Part shown: positions 1-9,655 of the stretch, piece after piece
Position numbering within the stretch: the stretch's first letter is position 1
Layout: each line of letters starts with the position of its first letter
Notes under the pieces: generated by a model
The model's input: the letters and a program-made list of their open reading frames with translations, nothing else
Told to the model about the DNA's origin: nothing
The model's database searches: none
Position numbers and translations under genes: made by a program
Source of the DNA: Janthinobacterium sp. GW456P
Lineage (GTDB): Bacteria; Pseudomonadota; Gammaproteobacteria; Burkholderiales; Burkholderiaceae_D
Assembly: GCF_002127655.1 (NCBI RefSeq)
Contig: NZ_NEHB01000012.1
Location: forward strand, 1-64,000
Direction: 5' to 3'
Length of the DNA stretch: 64,000 nt

Positions 1-612
1 GCGCCGCCGCCGCAGCAGGCGCCCGCCGACGACGACTTGCCGCCGTGGGTCACCGAATTTTCCGACGACAGCGCGTCGGCTGCCGTAGCCGCGCCCGCCG
101 CGCAGAGCAGCGAGCAGCCGGCCGTCGTCATGCCGCAGCGCGCCGCCAAGCAAGCCGCGCCCAGCGGGCCGTATGTGATCACGCCCGTGCCTGGCCTGGA
201 CTGGGACGGCAACTGGCCGGCCGTGGCCGCCGTGCTGCCCTTGCGCGGCGTGGCGCAGCAACTGGCCGTGCAGGCCGAGCTGATCGAATGCCAGCACGAC
301 GGTCACAGCACGACTTTCCGCCTGCGCGTGCCGATCGACACGTGGCGCAGCCCGGCCAACGTGGAAAAACTGGCGGCCGCGCTGAGCGAACGCTTCGGCC
401 GCAAGGTCAATGTCGACACGGAACTGGGCGCCGTCTGGTACACGGCCAGCGCGGAAGCGCAGGCCCACCGCGAGGCGTGCCAGCTTGCTGCGGAAGCGAC
501 CATCGCCAGCGATCCCTTCGTGCTCGACATGAAGCGTGCATTTGACGCTTTTGTCGTGCCGGGAACGATTACCCCTGCACCGGCCGGCTCCGCCGCGCCG
601 ACCCTGCATTGA
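1..612 (+). CDS. dnaX: DNA polymerase III subunit gamma/tau, C-terminal part (partial)
   Basis: Open reading frame running in from the left edge with no start in the window, so only the tail of the protein is present. The visible part begins with a Pro/Ala/Gln-rich, low-complexity linker typical of tau. It is followed by a folded region of about 110 residues (around VITPVPGLDWDGNWPAVAA) that matches the tau C-terminal domain, which contacts the alpha polymerase subunit in the replisome. The call rests partly on context: dnaX-ybaB-recR is a conserved gene order in proteobacteria, and ybaB starts 40 bp after this stop. The ATPase domain lies outside the window and cannot be checked. Confidence 0.85.
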   Translation, partial: APPPQQAPADDDLPPWVTEFSDDSASAAVAAPAAQSSEQPAVVMPQRAAKQAAPSGPYVITPVPGLDWDGNWPAVAAVLPLRGVAQQLAVQAELIECQHDGHSTTFRLRVPIDTWRSPANVEKLAAALSERFGRKVNVDTELGAVWYTASAEAQAHREACQLAAEATIASDPFVLDMKRAFDAFVVPGTITPAPAGSAAPTLH

Positions 613-652
613 TGATTAACACACTCACAAACTGAATTAACGGAGCATTCTT

Positions 653-979
653 ATGATGAAAAATCAACTGGCTGGCCTGATGAAGCAGGCGCAAGCAATG
701 CAAGACAATATGAAAAAGGCCCAGGAACAACTGGCGCTGGTGGAAGTGGAAGGCCAGTCCGGCGCCGGCCTGGTGAAAATCGTCATGACGTGCAAGAACG
801 ACGTCAAGCGCGTGTCCATCGACCCATCGTTGCTGGCCGACGACAAGGACATGCTGGAAGACCTGGTGGCCGCCGCTTTCAACGACGCCGTGCGCAAGGC
901 GGAAGCGACGTCCGCGGAAAAAATGGCAGGCTTGACTGGCGGCATGAACTTGCCAGCCGGCTTCAAAATGCCATTCTGA
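653..979 (+). CDS. ybaB: YbaB/EbfC family nucleoid-associated protein
   Basis: 108-residue protein, the usual family size. It has an N-terminal amphipathic helix rich in Gln, Lys and Met ([20 protein letters not shown]), a beta-rich centre ([18 protein letters not shown]) and a second helix with the Gly/Met-rich C-terminus seen in family members. YbaB/EbfC binds DNA as a dimer and is associated with the nucleoid. The coding sequence begins with two ATG codons (653 and 656) after a GGAG Shine-Dalgarno site. It sits between dnaX and recR, 47 bp before recR, consistent with co-transcription. Confidence 0.95.
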   Translation: MMKNQLAGLMKQAQAMQDNMKKAQEQLALVEVEGQSGAGLVKIVMTCKNDVKRVSIDPSLLADDKDMLEDLVAAAFNDAVRKAEATSAEKMAGLTGGMNLPAGFKMPF

Positions 980-1026
980 TGCAACACCGCATGCGCTCGA
1001 TCTGTGGCACGGGGCAGGGTTGATCC

Positions 1027-1617
1027 ATGTCCAAGTCGCTTGAATTTTTGACCGAGGCGCTGCGGCGCCTGCCCGGCGTCGGCCCCAAGTCGGCGCAGCG
1101 GATGGCATTTCATTTGTTGCAGCACGACAGGGAAGGCGCGGCCATGCTGTCGCGCGCCCTGTTCCAGGCCGTCGATGCCGTGCATCACTGCGGCCTGTGC
1201 AATACCTTTACCGAACACGAAGTGTGCGAGACCTGTCTCGACGAAGAGCGCGACAAGCGCTTGCTGTGCGTGGTGGAAACGCCCGCCGACCAGCTGATGA
1301 TCGAGCAGACGCTCACCTACAAGGGCCTGTATTTCGTGCTCATGGGACGCTTGTCGCCGCTGGACGGCATCGGCCCGAAAGATATCCACCTCGAAAAATT
1401 ATTGAGCCGCGCCAACGATGGCGTGGTCGGCGAAGTGGTGCTGGCCACCAATTTCACGAATGAAGGCGAAGCGACGGCCCATTACATCAGCGAAATGCTG
1501 AAGGCGCGGGGCTTGCGCGTGAGCCGCCTGGCCCGCGGCGTGCCCGTGGGCGGCGAACTGGAATACGTCGACGCGGGCACGATTGCCCGCGCGATGCTCG
1601 ACCGCAGGGCAACCTGA
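1027..1617 (+). CDS. recR: Recombination mediator protein RecR
   Basis: 196 residues, the full family length. In order: an N-terminal helix-hairpin-helix ([20 protein letters not shown]), a four-cysteine zinc site ([16 protein letters not shown]), a Toprim domain starting at [12 protein letters not shown], and the C-terminal Walker-B-like region ([14 protein letters not shown]). RecR works with RecO (and RecF) to load RecA on gapped DNA. It is the third gene of the dnaX-ybaB-recR block. The next gene starts 10 bp after its stop, suggesting read-through transcription even though its function is unrelated. Confidence 0.97.
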   Translation: MSKSLEFLTEALRRLPGVGPKSAQRMAFHLLQHDREGAAMLSRALFQAVDAVHHCGLCNTFTEHEVCETCLDEERDKRLLCVVETPADQLMIEQTLTYKGLYFVLMGRLSPLDGIGPKDIHLEKLLSRANDGVVGEVVLATNFTNEGEATAHYISEMLKARGLRVSRLARGVPVGGELEYVDAGTIARAMLDRRAT

Positions 1618-1627
1618 ACTGACTGAT

Positions 1628-2848
1628 ATGACAACAACCTCCGCGACCACTGGTCCACTGCAAGGCATCAAAGTGCTGGAATTGGGCACCCTGATCGCGG
1701 GGCCGTTCTGCGCCCGCATGCTGGCCGAATTCGGTGCCGACGTGATCAAGATCGAGTCGCCCGATGGCGGCGATCCCATCCGTACCTGGCGCGTGCTGAA
1801 AGACGGCACCTCGCTGTGGTGGTCGGTGCAGGCGCGCAACAAGAAAAGTTTAACGCTGAACCTGAAGGCGCCGGAAGGCCGGGCCATCGCCCGCCAGCTG
1901 GCCCTGGAAGCGGACATCATCATCGAGAACTACCGCCCCGGCGTGCTGGAAAAGTGGGACCTCGGCTATGAACAGCTAAAGCTGCTGAAGCCTTCCCTCA
2001 TCATGGTGCGCCTGTCCGGCTTCGGCCAGACGGGGCCGATGAAGGATTTGCCCGGTTTCGGCGCTATCGGCGAGTCGATGGGCGGCTTGCGCTACGTGTC
2101 CGGCTTTGCCGACCGCCCGCCCGTGCGCGTCGGCGTGTCGATTGGCGACTCGGTGGCGGCCCTGCACGGCGTGATCGGCGCCATGATGGCGCTGCGCCAC
2201 CGCGACGTGACGGGCGGCGCGGCTGCCGGCGAAGGGCAGATGGTCGACGTGGCCCTGTACGAATCGGTGTTCAACCTGATGGAGTCCCTGGTGCCCGAAT
2301 ACGACCAGGCGGGCGTGGTGCGCGAGCGCACGGGCGGCTCGCTGCCCGGCATCGTGCCCTCGAATACCTACACGACGGGCGATGGCGAAAACATCGTCAT
2401 CGCCGGCAATGGCGACGCCATCTTCAAGCGCCTGATGCTGGCCATGGGCCGCATCGACATGGCGGGCGACCCGCAGCTGGCGCGCAACGACGGCAGGGTG
2501 GCGCGCACGCAGGAGATCGACGATGCGATCGGCGCCTGGTGCGCCACGCATACCATCGACAGCGCGCTGGCCGTGCTGAAGGCGGCCGACGTACCTGCCG
2601 GTAAAATCTACTCCGTGCGCGACATGCTGAGCGATCCGCAATTTCTCGCCCGCGACATGTTCGAACAACACCATTTCGCCGACGGCACGCCCGTCAAACT
2701 GCCCGCCATCAGCCCGAAACTGTCGGCCACGCCGGGCAAGACCCAGTGGTTGGGACCGACCCTGGGCCAGCACAACGACGAGGTGCTGGCGTCGCTCGGC
2801 TATGACGCGGCGGCCATCGCGCGCTTGAAATCGGATGGGGTGGTGTAG
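1628..2848 (+). CDS. CaiB/BaiF-type class III CoA-transferase
   Basis: 406-residue protein of the family III CoA-transferases, cytosolic enzymes that move CoA between carboxylic acids. Recognisable blocks are GIKVLELGTLIAGPFCARML near the N-terminus, the Asp-containing DVIKIESPDGGDPIR, and KKSLTLNLKAPEGR. The conserved loop SGFGQTGPMKDLPGFG and the C-terminal DVPAGKIYSVRDMLSDPQF follow. The ATG at 1628 is chosen because it gives the family N-terminus and begins 10 bp after recR; an upstream start would overlap recR. The substrate cannot be told from sequence, as no acyl-CoA dehydrogenase or hydrolase lies alongside. Many such genes are annotated as formyl-CoA or succinyl-CoA transferases without proof. 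Confidence 0.9.
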   Translation: MTTTSATTGPLQGIKVLELGTLIAGPFCARMLAEFGADVIKIESPDGGDPIRTWRVLKDGTSLWWSVQARNKKSLTLNLKAPEGRAIARQLALEADIIIENYRPGVLEKWDLGYEQLKLLKPSLIMVRLSGFGQTGPMKDLPGFGAIGESMGGLRYVSGFADRPPVRVGVSIGDSVAALHGVIGAMMALRHRDVTGGAAAGEGQMVDVALYESVFNLMESLVPEYDQAGVVRERTGGSLPGIVPSNTYTTGDGENIVIAGNGDAIFKRLMLAMGRIDMAGDPQLARNDGRVARTQEIDDAIGAWCATHTIDSALAVLKAADVPAGKIYSVRDMLSDPQFLARDMFEQHHFADGTPVKLPAISPKLSATPGKTQWLGPTLGQHNDEVLASLGYDAAAIARLKSDGVV

Positions 2849-2864
2849 GTACAGGTCGGAGTAG

Positions 2865-2898
2865 GTCGGATTAGCGGCGGCACGCCGCGTAATCCGAC
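2865..2898. repeat. REP-like hairpin 1
   Basis: Inverted repeat GTCGGATTAGCGGCG / GCCGCGTAATCCGAC, almost perfect, in the space between the CoA-transferase and the esterase gene, preceded by GTAG. It pairs in style with hairpin 2 at 2959-2988, which is followed by CTAC. The two therefore form an inverted REP pair. Confidence 0.75.
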
Positions 2899-2916
2899 GC
2901 CACCACCAAAGCCATC

Positions 2917-2939
2917 GATACCATCATCATCATCATCAC
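2917..2939. repeat. Short CAT trinucleotide tract
   Basis: About six tandem CAT/ATC units lying between the two REP-like hairpins and outside any credible gene. It could be length-variable by slippage, but nothing in the sequence shows that it matters. Confidence 0.6.
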
Positions 2940-2958
2940 CAGCCAAGCCAACCATATT

Positions 2959-2988
2959 GTCGGCTTACGCGCTTCGCGCTAAGCCGAC
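2959..2988. repeat. REP-like hairpin 2
   Basis: Inverted repeat GTCGGCTTA-CGCGC-TT-CGCGC-TAAGCCGAC with the tail CTAC. It has the same GTCGG(A/C)TTA head as hairpin 1 but in the opposite sense, giving a BIME-like pair 25 bp upstream of the next gene. It may also slow read-through from the gene before. Confidence 0.75.
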
Positions 2989-3012
2989 CTACGCAACTCA
3001 CCAATATCAATC

Positions 3013-4146
3013 ATGCCTCGATTTTTTCGTACCGCGTTTGCCCTGGCGTCCACCGCCATCCTGCTTTCCGCCTGCGCCAGTTTCCCCCACGACGCGCCGA
3101 TTACCGGCCTGCGCCTGATCGGCGAACAGCGCATCGCGCTTAAATACGCGTTCGAGGGCACCACGGTGGGCGGTTTGTCCGGCATCGACTACGATGCGGC
3201 GAGCAATACTTGGGTGATGGAAAGCGATGACCGCTCGGAAATCAACCCGGCCCGCTTTTACCGCGCCAGCCTCAATTACGACAGCATGGCATTCTCCGCC
3301 GTGACCTTAAACAGCGTGCATTTCTTCACGCAGCCGGACGGCAGCCGCTACCCGAACCTGGCCCATGCAAAACTGGACCGGGGCGACCAGGTGCCCGACA
3401 TCGAAACCATCCGTGTCGATCCGCAGGACGGCAGCCTGTGGTACGGCAGCGAAGGCAACCGCAAGGTGGGCTTGCACCCGTTCGTGCGCCACGCGGACCG
3501 CGATGGCAAGTATCTGGCCACCTTGCCCACGCCCGCGATGTTTAATGTCTCGAAGAACGAGGTCGGCTCGCGCAACAACATGACGTTTGAAGCGCTGTCG
3601 TTTGCCAGCGATGGCAAGAGCTTGTGGCTGGGCATGGAAGCGGCCCTGTACCAGGATGGCCCGCTGGCCACGCCCGACAACGGCTCCGTCGTGCGCATCA
3701 CGCGCCTGGACCGCGCCGGCACCGTGCTGGGCCAGTATGCGTATCCGATTGAGCCCGTGGCCTCGCGGCCCGCGCCGGGGCGCGAGGCGGACAATGGCGT
3801 GTCAGAAATCCTCGCCGTCAACGACCATCAGGTGCTCGTGGTGGAGCGGGCCGGCGTGGCCAACGCGAACGGTATCTACACCAACCACGTACGCATCTAC
3901 GCAATGGAGACGCAGGGCGCCACCGATATCCAGGCCATCCCGGCCCTGGCGGGCGTGACCTATGTGCCGGCGCGCAAGCGATTGCTGCTGGACCTGGAAA
4001 AGATCGGCCTGCCCCGGGTCGACAATATCGAAGGCATCAGCTGGGGGCCGCGCCTGGAAAATGGCCGCCGCAGCCTGGTGGTGATTTCCGACGACAATTT
4101 CAATCCGCAGCAAGTCACGCAAATCCTTGCCTTCGAAGTGCTCTAG
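3013..4146 (+). CDS. Esterase-like phytase-family lipoprotein
   Basis: 377-residue exported protein. The N-terminus is a lipoprotein signal with lipobox LLSACAS, so it should be anchored in an envelope membrane facing the periplasm. The mature part fits the esterase-like phytase family (PF13449), a beta-propeller fold: [20 protein letters not shown] near the start, then [16 protein letters not shown] and [19 protein letters not shown]. The late blocks [20 protein letters not shown] and [10 protein letters not shown] are also typical. The reaction is not established for most members; phytase activity is only implied by the family name. It is a single gene, tail to tail with the REC-GGDEF-EAL gene, whose coding end overlaps it by about 30 bp. 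Confidence 0.85.
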   Translation: MPRFFRTAFALASTAILLSACASFPHDAPITGLRLIGEQRIALKYAFEGTTVGGLSGIDYDAASNTWVMESDDRSEINPARFYRASLNYDSMAFSAVTLNSVHFFTQPDGSRYPNLAHAKLDRGDQVPDIETIRVDPQDGSLWYGSEGNRKVGLHPFVRHADRDGKYLATLPTPAMFNVSKNEVGSRNNMTFEALSFASDGKSLWLGMEAALYQDGPLATPDNGSVVRITRLDRAGTVLGQYAYPIEPVASRPAPGREADNGVSEILAVNDHQVLVVERAGVANANGIYTNHVRIYAMETQGATDIQAIPALAGVTYVPARKRLLLDLEKIGLPRVDNIEGISWGPRLENGRRSLVVISDDNFNPQQVTQILAFEVL

Positions 4147-6274
4147 TTTCCAGGCTGGCCAGCTGGCCCGCCTGCCTGGCCAGCATGGCCGTGATCGTGT
4201 CGTGCGGCGACGGGTGGCCTAAAAAGTATCCCTGGGCCATGTCGCAGCCGTATTCTTCCAGCATCAGCAGTTGCTCGTCCGTTTCCACGCCCTCGGCCAC
4301 CACCACCATTTTCAAGCCATGCGCCATGGCGATGATGGCGCGCGTGATGGCCGCGTTTTCCGTATCCTGCGGCAAGCCGGCGATAAAACTCTTGTCGATT
4401 TTCAAAGCCCGCACGTCGAAGCGTTTCAGATAGTTCATCGACGAATATCCCGTGCCGAAGTCGTCGATCGACAGGTAGACGCCGATGCCGCGCAATTGCT
4501 CCAGGGTCACCATGGTGGCGCGCGCGTCGTCCATCAAAGTCCCTTCCGTCAGTTCCAGTTCCAGCAAGCGCGCGTCGAGGCCCGTGTCGGCCAGGGCCGA
4601 CAGCACGATCTGCATCAGGTTTTCATCCTTGAATTGTTTTGCCGACAGGTTGACGGCCATGCGGATGGCGCGCCCGCCATCGTTTTGCCACGCCTTGGCC
4701 TGGTTGCAGGCCGTGCGCAGCACCCATTCGCCGATGGGCACGATCAGCCCCGTCTCTTCGGCCAGCGGGATGAATTCTGTCGGCGAAATGATGCCGCGCT
4801 CGGGATGGCGCCAGCGCACCAGCGCTTCCACGCCGACGATCTGCGTGCTGGGCACGTCGATCTGCGGCTGGTACAGCAAATACAGCTCGTTGTTTTGCAA
4901 GGCTTTGCGCAAGCCCACTTCCATTTTGACGTGGCTCATGATTTCCATCGTCAGCGAAGAGCTGTACAGCTTGGCGTTGTTCTTGCCGCAGTTCTTCGCG
5001 TGATACATGGCCGTGTCCGCGTATTTGAGCAGCGAGTTGCAGTCCTCGCCATCTTCCGGATACAGCGAGATGCCGATGCTGGCCGTGACGAAAATTTCGT
5101 GCCCCTCGATCATGAAAGGCCGGCGCATGGCTTCCTTGACGCGGTGTGCCACGTTCAGCGCGTCTTCCACCCGCTCCAGATCGGGTATCAGAATCGTGAA
5201 TTCGTCGCCGCCCAGGCGCGCCAGGTTGCTGCCGCCGGAGCTGGCTTCAAACTCGTGTTCGGCGCGCAGCACCAGGTCGCTGGGGCGGATGGTTTCGCGC
5301 AGGCGCTCGGACACCACCTTGAGCAAATGGTCGCCCACGTCGTGGCCCAGGGTGTCGTTGATGCGCTTGAAGGCATCGAGGTCCATGAACAGCACGGCGA
5401 ATTTCTTGTCGTGCTCTTTCGAGCGCAGCAGTTCCCGTTCCAGGGTTTCCAGGAAGGCCTGGCGGTTGGGGATGCCCGTCAGGCTGTCGCAATAGGCGAG
5501 GCGGCGGATCTGCTCTTCCGTGCGCTTGCGCTCGCTGATGTCGCGCACCAGGCCCAGCACCTCGTCGGCTCCCGTCGCCACCAGGCGCGCCTCGAAGTGG
5601 CGCGTGCTGTCTTCGTGCGTGAGCGTGTAGTCGACCGAGCCGATATGCTGCGTGGCCAGCACGGCGTGCGCCTTGTCGAGCAGGCGCGCGGCGATCTCGG
5701 ACGGCAGCACGTCGCGGATATGGCTGCCCACGCAGTTGCTGAGGGAAAAGCCGGCGCTGGCGTCGTGGCCCTGTTCGTAGTCGAGATAAAAGCCTTCGCG
5801 GTTGAGGCGGAAGAAAGTGTCGGGGATGGCGGCAAGAACGGCGCGGTTGTGCGCGTCGGCGATGCGCAGGCGCGCGATGGCGTCGCTGGCGCGCAGCACG
5901 TACAGCACGCGGTGCCCGAGGATGGGCCAGTTGATGGGTTTGGAAATGAAATCGGTGGCGCCTACCTCGTAGGCGCGCGTGACGGCTTCCAGTTCGTCGC
6001 CGCCCGTGACCATGATGACGGGCACCGTGCCGCCCACTTCCTGGTGGCGGATTTCGCGGCACACGGCAAAGCCGTCCATGGCCGGCATGTCGACGTCGAG
6101 CATGACGAGGTCCGGCCCGCTGTGCTTGTAGCTGGCCAGCGCCTGCACGCCATCTTCGGCCTCGATCACGTCCAGGCCCACCTGCGTGAGCATTTGCCGC
6201 ATCAGCAAGCGCATCACGGGATCGTCGTCGGCCACCAGCACCAGGCCGCGTGGAGGGGAGAGGGGCGCTGTCAT
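4115..6274 (-). CDS. Response regulator with PAS, GGDEF and EAL domains
   Basis: 719 residues. Receiver domain at about 10-125 (VADDDP, phospho-acceptor in [12 protein letters not shown], Lys in FISKPIN), PAS-like sensor at about 145-250, GGDEF domain at about 270-440 with intact ARLGGDEF, and EAL domain at about 455-705. The EAL motif reads VEALVRW and the active-site DDFGTGYSS is intact. It may both make and break cyclic-di-GMP; which activity dominates cannot be read from sequence. Its start lies 1 nt after the stop of the hybrid kinase upstream, so the two form an operon and the kinase Hpt domain is the likely phosphate donor for this receiver. Confidence 0.93.
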   Translation of the reverse strand: MTAPLSPPRGLVLVADDDPVMRLLMRQMLTQVGLDVIEAEDGVQALASYKHSGPDLVMLDVDMPAMDGFAVCREIRHQEVGGTVPVIMVTGGDELEAVTRAYEVGATDFISKPINWPILGHRVLYVLRASDAIARLRIADAHNRAVLAAIPDTFFRLNREGFYLDYEQGHDASAGFSLSNCVGSHIRDVLPSEIAARLLDKAHAVLATQHIGSVDYTLTHEDSTRHFEARLVATGADEVLGLVRDISERKRTEEQIRRLAYCDSLTGIPNRQAFLETLERELLRSKEHDKKFAVLFMDLDAFKRINDTLGHDVGDHLLKVVSERLRETIRPSDLVLRAEHEFEASSGGSNLARLGGDEFTILIPDLERVEDALNVAHRVKEAMRRPFMIEGHEIFVTASIGISLYPEDGEDCNSLLKYADTAMYHAKNCGKNNAKLYSSSLTMEIMSHVKMEVGLRKALQNNELYLLYQPQIDVPSTQIVGVEALVRWRHPERGIISPTEFIPLAEETGLIVPIGEWVLRTACNQAKAWQNDGGRAIRMAVNLSAKQFKDENLMQIVLSALADTGLDARLLELELTEGTLMDDARATMVTLEQLRGIGVYLSIDDFGTGYSSMNYLKRFDVRALKIDKSFIAGLPQDTENAAITRAIIAMAHGLKMVVVAEGVETDEQLLMLEEYGCDMAQGYFLGHPSPHDTITAMLARQAGQLASLETRALRRQGFA

Positions 6275-6275
6275 G

Positions 6276-9143
6276 TCAGTGTTCCTTCACGAGGATGGCG
6301 TTCAGCGATGCGCGTACAGCCAGGAAGGCTTGCTGCATCTGCAGCAGCAGGGGAGCCGCGCCCTCGGTGCTGCCGGCGCGGCCCAGTTTTTCCATCTCCT
6401 TGCACAGCTGCGCCAGGCCGTCGGCGCCCACGTTGGCGCTGCCCGACTTCAGGCTGTGCGCCACCTTGCGCAGCGCTTCCGCGTCCGCGCCGGCAATCGC
6501 TGCGCGCATGGCGCTCAACTGGCGCGGCGTCTCGCCGACAAAGGCCTCGATGACCCGTTCGAGCAGCGCATCGCCGTCGGTGCGCGACAGGGCGCGGATG
6601 TTTTCCAGCGCCTGCCGGTTCAGCGGCTGGCCCGCTGTCGTGGCGGCGGATGCCGGCGTTGCCTCGGGCGGCGGCTCGGACTGCACCTGCGGCTCCGGCG
6701 CTTCGCTGTGGTGCGTGGTGGCCGCGCGTGGCAGGGTGATCCAGCGCGCGATGGTATGGCCCAGGTCTTGCTGCGTGAACGGTTTGCTCAGGTAATCGTC
6801 CATGCCGGCCGCCAGGCACGCTTCGCGGTCGCCCTGCAGCGCATTGGCCGTGATGGCGACGATTGGCAGCACGCGCGCGTGGCCGCACTGCTGTTCGTGG
6901 CGGCGGATTTCCGCCGTGGCGGCAAAGCCGTCCATCACGGGCATCTGGCAATCCATCAGGATCAGATCGAAATCCTCGGTCTGCGCCGCCTGCAGGGCTG
7001 CTTCGCCGTTGCGCGCACACACTACGTCCAGGCCCAGGCTGTCGAGCATGGCCAGCGCCACTTCCACGTTGACGGGATTGTCTTCGGCCAGCAGCACGCG
7101 GCGGCGCTGGCGCCGGCCGGGGGGGCGTACGGCATGGCGCGCCGCGTGCGGGGGAACGGTGCGTGTGCTGTCGCTGACGCGCGGCGGCGTGACGATGCAG
7201 TCGAACAGATCGCATTCGCGGGCCGGCTTGATCAGCTGGAAGGCCACGCCCGCCTCGCGCCGCTGCACGGGATCGGCCGCCGCCTGTTCCGTGCTCAGCA
7301 GCAGTAATTTGAGGTCGGCCAGCAGCGGGTCGCTCTTGATGGTGGCGGCCAGGGCCAGGCCGCTGGTGCGCGGCAATTCCATGTCGAGCAGGGCCACGCC
7401 ATACGGCGTGCCCGCCTGGGCCGCCGCGCGCAGCTTGGCCAGGCAGTCGCTGGCCGTGCCGGCGCTGTCGCTGACGATATGCCAGCTGGCCAATTGCCGC
7501 TCCAGCACGGCGCGCGTGGCGGGTGTGTGGTCGACGATCAAGGCGCGTAACCCTCGCGTGGTTTTCAGGTTGAGGGACGGGTCGTCGCTGTCGACTCTCC
7601 GCTTATCGAAATTTACTTCGAACCAGAAGATTGAGCCTTGCGTTAAAGCATTATCAACGCCGATCGTGCCGCCCATCAGTTCCACCAGCTGTTTCGAGAT
7701 CGTCAACCCAAGGCCCGTGCCGCCGTGCTTGCGCGTGGTCGAGCCGTCCGCCTGCGAGAACGATTCGAAGATGCGCGTCTGCGCCTCGTTTGATACGCCG
7801 ATGCCCGTGTCGTGCACCTCGAAGCGCAAGCCCACGCTGGGCGCGTCTTCGCTGCACACGGTCACTTTCACGGTGACTTTGCCCGTTTCCGTAAACTTGA
7901 TGGCGTTGCCCAGCAGATTGACGATGATCTGGCGCAAACGGTTCGGGTCGCCGCAGATGGCGATGGGAATGTCGTAGGCGATGTCGAATTCCAGGCTGAT
8001 GTTTTTCGCTTCCGCCTGCGGCGCGAACACGTGTTCTATATCGTCGAGCAATTCGCGGAAATTGAAGCGGATGTATTCCACGCTCAGCTTGCCCGCCTCG
8101 ATCTTGGAAAAGTCGAGGATGTCGTTGATGATCACCAGCAGATTCTGCCCCGAGCGCTGCACCATGCTCGTGTAGTGGCGCTGCTGCGGGCTCAAAGGGC
8201 TGGCCAGCAGCAATTCCGTCATGCCCAGCACGCCATTCATGGGCGTGCGGATTTCATGGCTCATGGTGGCGAGAAACGCGCTCTTCGCCTGGCTGGCCGC
8301 CTCGGCCGCATCCTTGGCCTTTTCCAGCTGCGCCGTGCGCACGCCCACCTGGCGCTCGAGTTGGTCGCGGTAATTGGCCAGGGTGCTGTCGCGGCTGTCG
8401 ATCTGCGCCAGCATGTCGTTGAAACTGTCGATCAGTACGCCCAGCTCGTCGCTGCGCTGGTGCGCGATGCGGTGGCTGTAGGTCTGGCTGCTCGACACTT
8501 TTTGCGCCGTATCGATCAGCTTGGTGATCGGTTCGGCGATCACGCTCTTGAAGCGCCGCGCGAGGAACACGGCGATCAGGAAGGACAGCACGGTGGCGCC
8601 GCCGATGGCGCCCACGTGGCGGCCGATGTCGCGCCACATGTGGTGCAGGTCGGCCTCGATCATGACGGCGCCGATGACTTCCTGCGACAGTGCCGCCTGC
8701 CGGTAGACGGGGCGGTACAGGCGCATTCCTGGCGCCAGGGTGGTGCCCGAGCCTTGCGTGACGGGATGCTCCACCATGTCGAACAGCAGGGCCGGGTCCA
8801 TGTCTTCCGGCGCCGCCAGGCCGTCCGCATGCTGCGGCGCGCGATACAGGGCGAACAGGCGCCCGCCCCGGTCGAACAGGGCCGCCTGGGCCACCTCGTC
8901 GCGCGCGGCCAGCGCCGCCAGCACCTGTTCCGCCTGCGCCGGCTTGCCCAGCAGCATGGGTGCCGCGCTGGCCGCGCCGATCACGCCCGCCAGCGACAGC
9001 AGTTGCTTGCCTTCATCGTTCTTGTGGTTGAGCACGGAAGTCAGCGCAAACGCCACGAACACCAGCAGCAGCGCGCAGCCCGACGACAATACCGAAATCA
9101 TGGTCAGCTTCTGGCTGATGCTGGAGCGTTGGAAATTGAACAT
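6276..9143 (-). CDS. Hybrid sensor histidine kinase (BarA-like, HAMP-HisKA-HATPase-REC-REC-Hpt)
   Basis: 955-residue inner-membrane kinase. Two membrane segments near the N-terminus (about 13-36 and 170-192) enclose a periplasmic sensor region. Then come HAMP, HisKA with [19 protein letters not shown], an ATPase domain with [10 protein letters not shown] and [13 protein letters not shown], two receivers and a C-terminal Hpt domain with [13 protein letters not shown]. The second receiver is complete ([22 protein letters not shown]). The first reads LIVDHTPAT and lacks one acidic Mg-binding residue, so it is probably a pseudo-receiver. It precedes and is co-transcribed with the REC-GGDEF-EAL gene, forming a phosphorelay into cyclic-di-GMP control. 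The signal is unknown. Confidence 0.93.
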   Translation of the reverse strand: MFNFQRSSISQKLTMISVLSSGCALLLVFVAFALTSVLNHKNDEGKQLLSLAGVIGAASAAPMLLGKPAQAEQVLAALAARDEVAQAALFDRGGRLFALYRAPQHADGLAAPEDMDPALLFDMVEHPVTQGSGTTLAPGMRLYRPVYRQAALSQEVIGAVMIEADLHHMWRDIGRHVGAIGGATVLSFLIAVFLARRFKSVIAEPITKLIDTAQKVSSSQTYSHRIAHQRSDELGVLIDSFNDMLAQIDSRDSTLANYRDQLERQVGVRTAQLEKAKDAAEAASQAKSAFLATMSHEIRTPMNGVLGMTELLLASPLSPQQRHYTSMVQRSGQNLLVIINDILDFSKIEAGKLSVEYIRFNFRELLDDIEHVFAPQAEAKNISLEFDIAYDIPIAICGDPNRLRQIIVNLLGNAIKFTETGKVTVKVTVCSEDAPSVGLRFEVHDTGIGVSNEAQTRIFESFSQADGSTTRKHGGTGLGLTISKQLVELMGGTIGVDNALTQGSIFWFEVNFDKRRVDSDDPSLNLKTTRGLRALIVDHTPATRAVLERQLASWHIVSDSAGTASDCLAKLRAAAQAGTPYGVALLDMELPRTSGLALAATIKSDPLLADLKLLLLSTEQAAADPVQRREAGVAFQLIKPARECDLFDCIVTPPRVSDSTRTVPPHAARHAVRPPGRRQRRRVLLAEDNPVNVEVALAMLDSLGLDVVCARNGEAALQAAQTEDFDLILMDCQMPVMDGFAATAEIRRHEQQCGHARVLPIVAITANALQGDREACLAAGMDDYLSKPFTQQDLGHTIARWITLPRAATTHHSEAPEPQVQSEPPPEATPASAATTAGQPLNRQALENIRALSRTDGDALLERVIEAFVGETPRQLSAMRAAIAGADAEALRKVAHSLKSGSANVGADGLAQLCKEMEKLGRAGSTEGAAPLLLQMQQAFLAVRASLNAILVKEH

Positions 9144-9282
9144 GAATTCGCTGCTTCCCCGGTCGCCCGTCGACTGTTATTTAATTCCTATTGGAAAAAT
9201 ATAGACGCGAAGACACATCCTGATATTGATATGGGTCTAAGGGAGGAAAGGGGAGGGGAACTTATACGAGAGGAAATGAATG

Positions 9283-9304
9283 GGGCGGTCTCACAAGACC
9301 GCCC
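9283..9304. other. Perfect 9-bp-stem hairpin upstream of the hybrid kinase gene
   Basis: GGGCGGTCT-CACA-AGACCGCCC is a perfect inverted repeat with a 4-nt loop. No T-tract follows on either strand, so it is not a textbook terminator. It lies about 140 bp upstream of the kinase start, between that start and the structured element at 9326-9443. Confidence 0.6.
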
Positions 9305-9325
9305 TAAAATTACTACTGAGTAACA

Positions 9326-9443
9326 ACACCAGGCCCAGGCGTCGCGAGCGGAAGGCAGAGGTAGCTAAGAAGCGCAACCGTACTCTGGTACGGTGAGCAT
9401 CGCAGGCTGCCTATGCCGACGCGCAGCAGCCTGGGCCCGGTGT
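9326..9443 (+). repeat. 88-nt-core structured dispersed element, copy A
   Basis: The core 9341-9428 is exactly 88 nt, like copies B (55326-55443) and C (56707-56808). Outer stem ACACCAGGCCCAGGC (9326-9340) pairs with GCCTGGGCCCGGTGT (9429-9443) with one mismatch. A middle stem pairs GCAGAGGTAGCT with AGGCTGCCTATGC. The terminal stem is ACCGTAC-TCTG-GTACGGT. The conserved unpaired stretches AAGAAGCGCA and GAGCATCGCAGG flank the terminal stem. It ends 8 nt from the ybdD stop codon. It accounts for most of the gene-free stretch between ybdD and the hybrid kinase. Its nature (RNA or DNA element) is unknown. Confidence 0.85.
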
Positions 9444-9451
9444 CACCTCAC

Positions 9452-9655
9452 CTAACAACAACCTCCACGCTTGCCGGCGCCGCCATAGCGGGCTTCCTGG
9501 CGTTCGCGGAAAAACTCTTCATACGTCATCATCGGCTCGCCGGGATGGGTCACTTCCCGGTGCGCCACGTAGGTGTCGTACTCGGGCAAGCCGCACATGA
9601 GCCGCATGCTTTGCCCCAGGTAGCGACCCGCCTTGATGATTTCATCGATCATCAT
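9452..9655 (-). CDS. YbdD/YjiX family small protein
   Basis: 67-residue protein of the family that accompanies CstA/BtsT-type transporters. Visible features are GRYLGQSMRLMCGLPEYDTY, the HPGEPMMTYEEFFRERQ block, and a C-terminus ending KRGGCC, characteristic of the family. The ATG at 9655 overlaps the cstA TGA (ATGA), indicating translational coupling; a second ATG follows at 9652. Longer starts would run inside cstA. The role is inferred to be an accessory to the CstA transporter. The structured element copy A begins 8 nt after the stop. Confidence 0.9.
   Translation of the reverse strand: MMIDEIIKAGRYLGQSMRLMCGLPEYDTYVAHREVTHPGEPMMTYEEFFRERQEARYGGAGKRGGCC

Noticed and set aside
2917-2939. 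CRISPR-like or phase-variable repeat at the CAT tract
   Set aside because: Only a simple trinucleotide tract outside coding sequence; there is no spacer-repeat structure and no gene frame depends on it.
4271-6553. 760-codon frame opposite the REC-GGDEF-EAL and hybrid kinase genes
   Set aside because: It crosses two well-supported genes on the other strand, and its composition (His, Gln, Val, Arg rich) is typical of antisense frames in GC-rich DNA.
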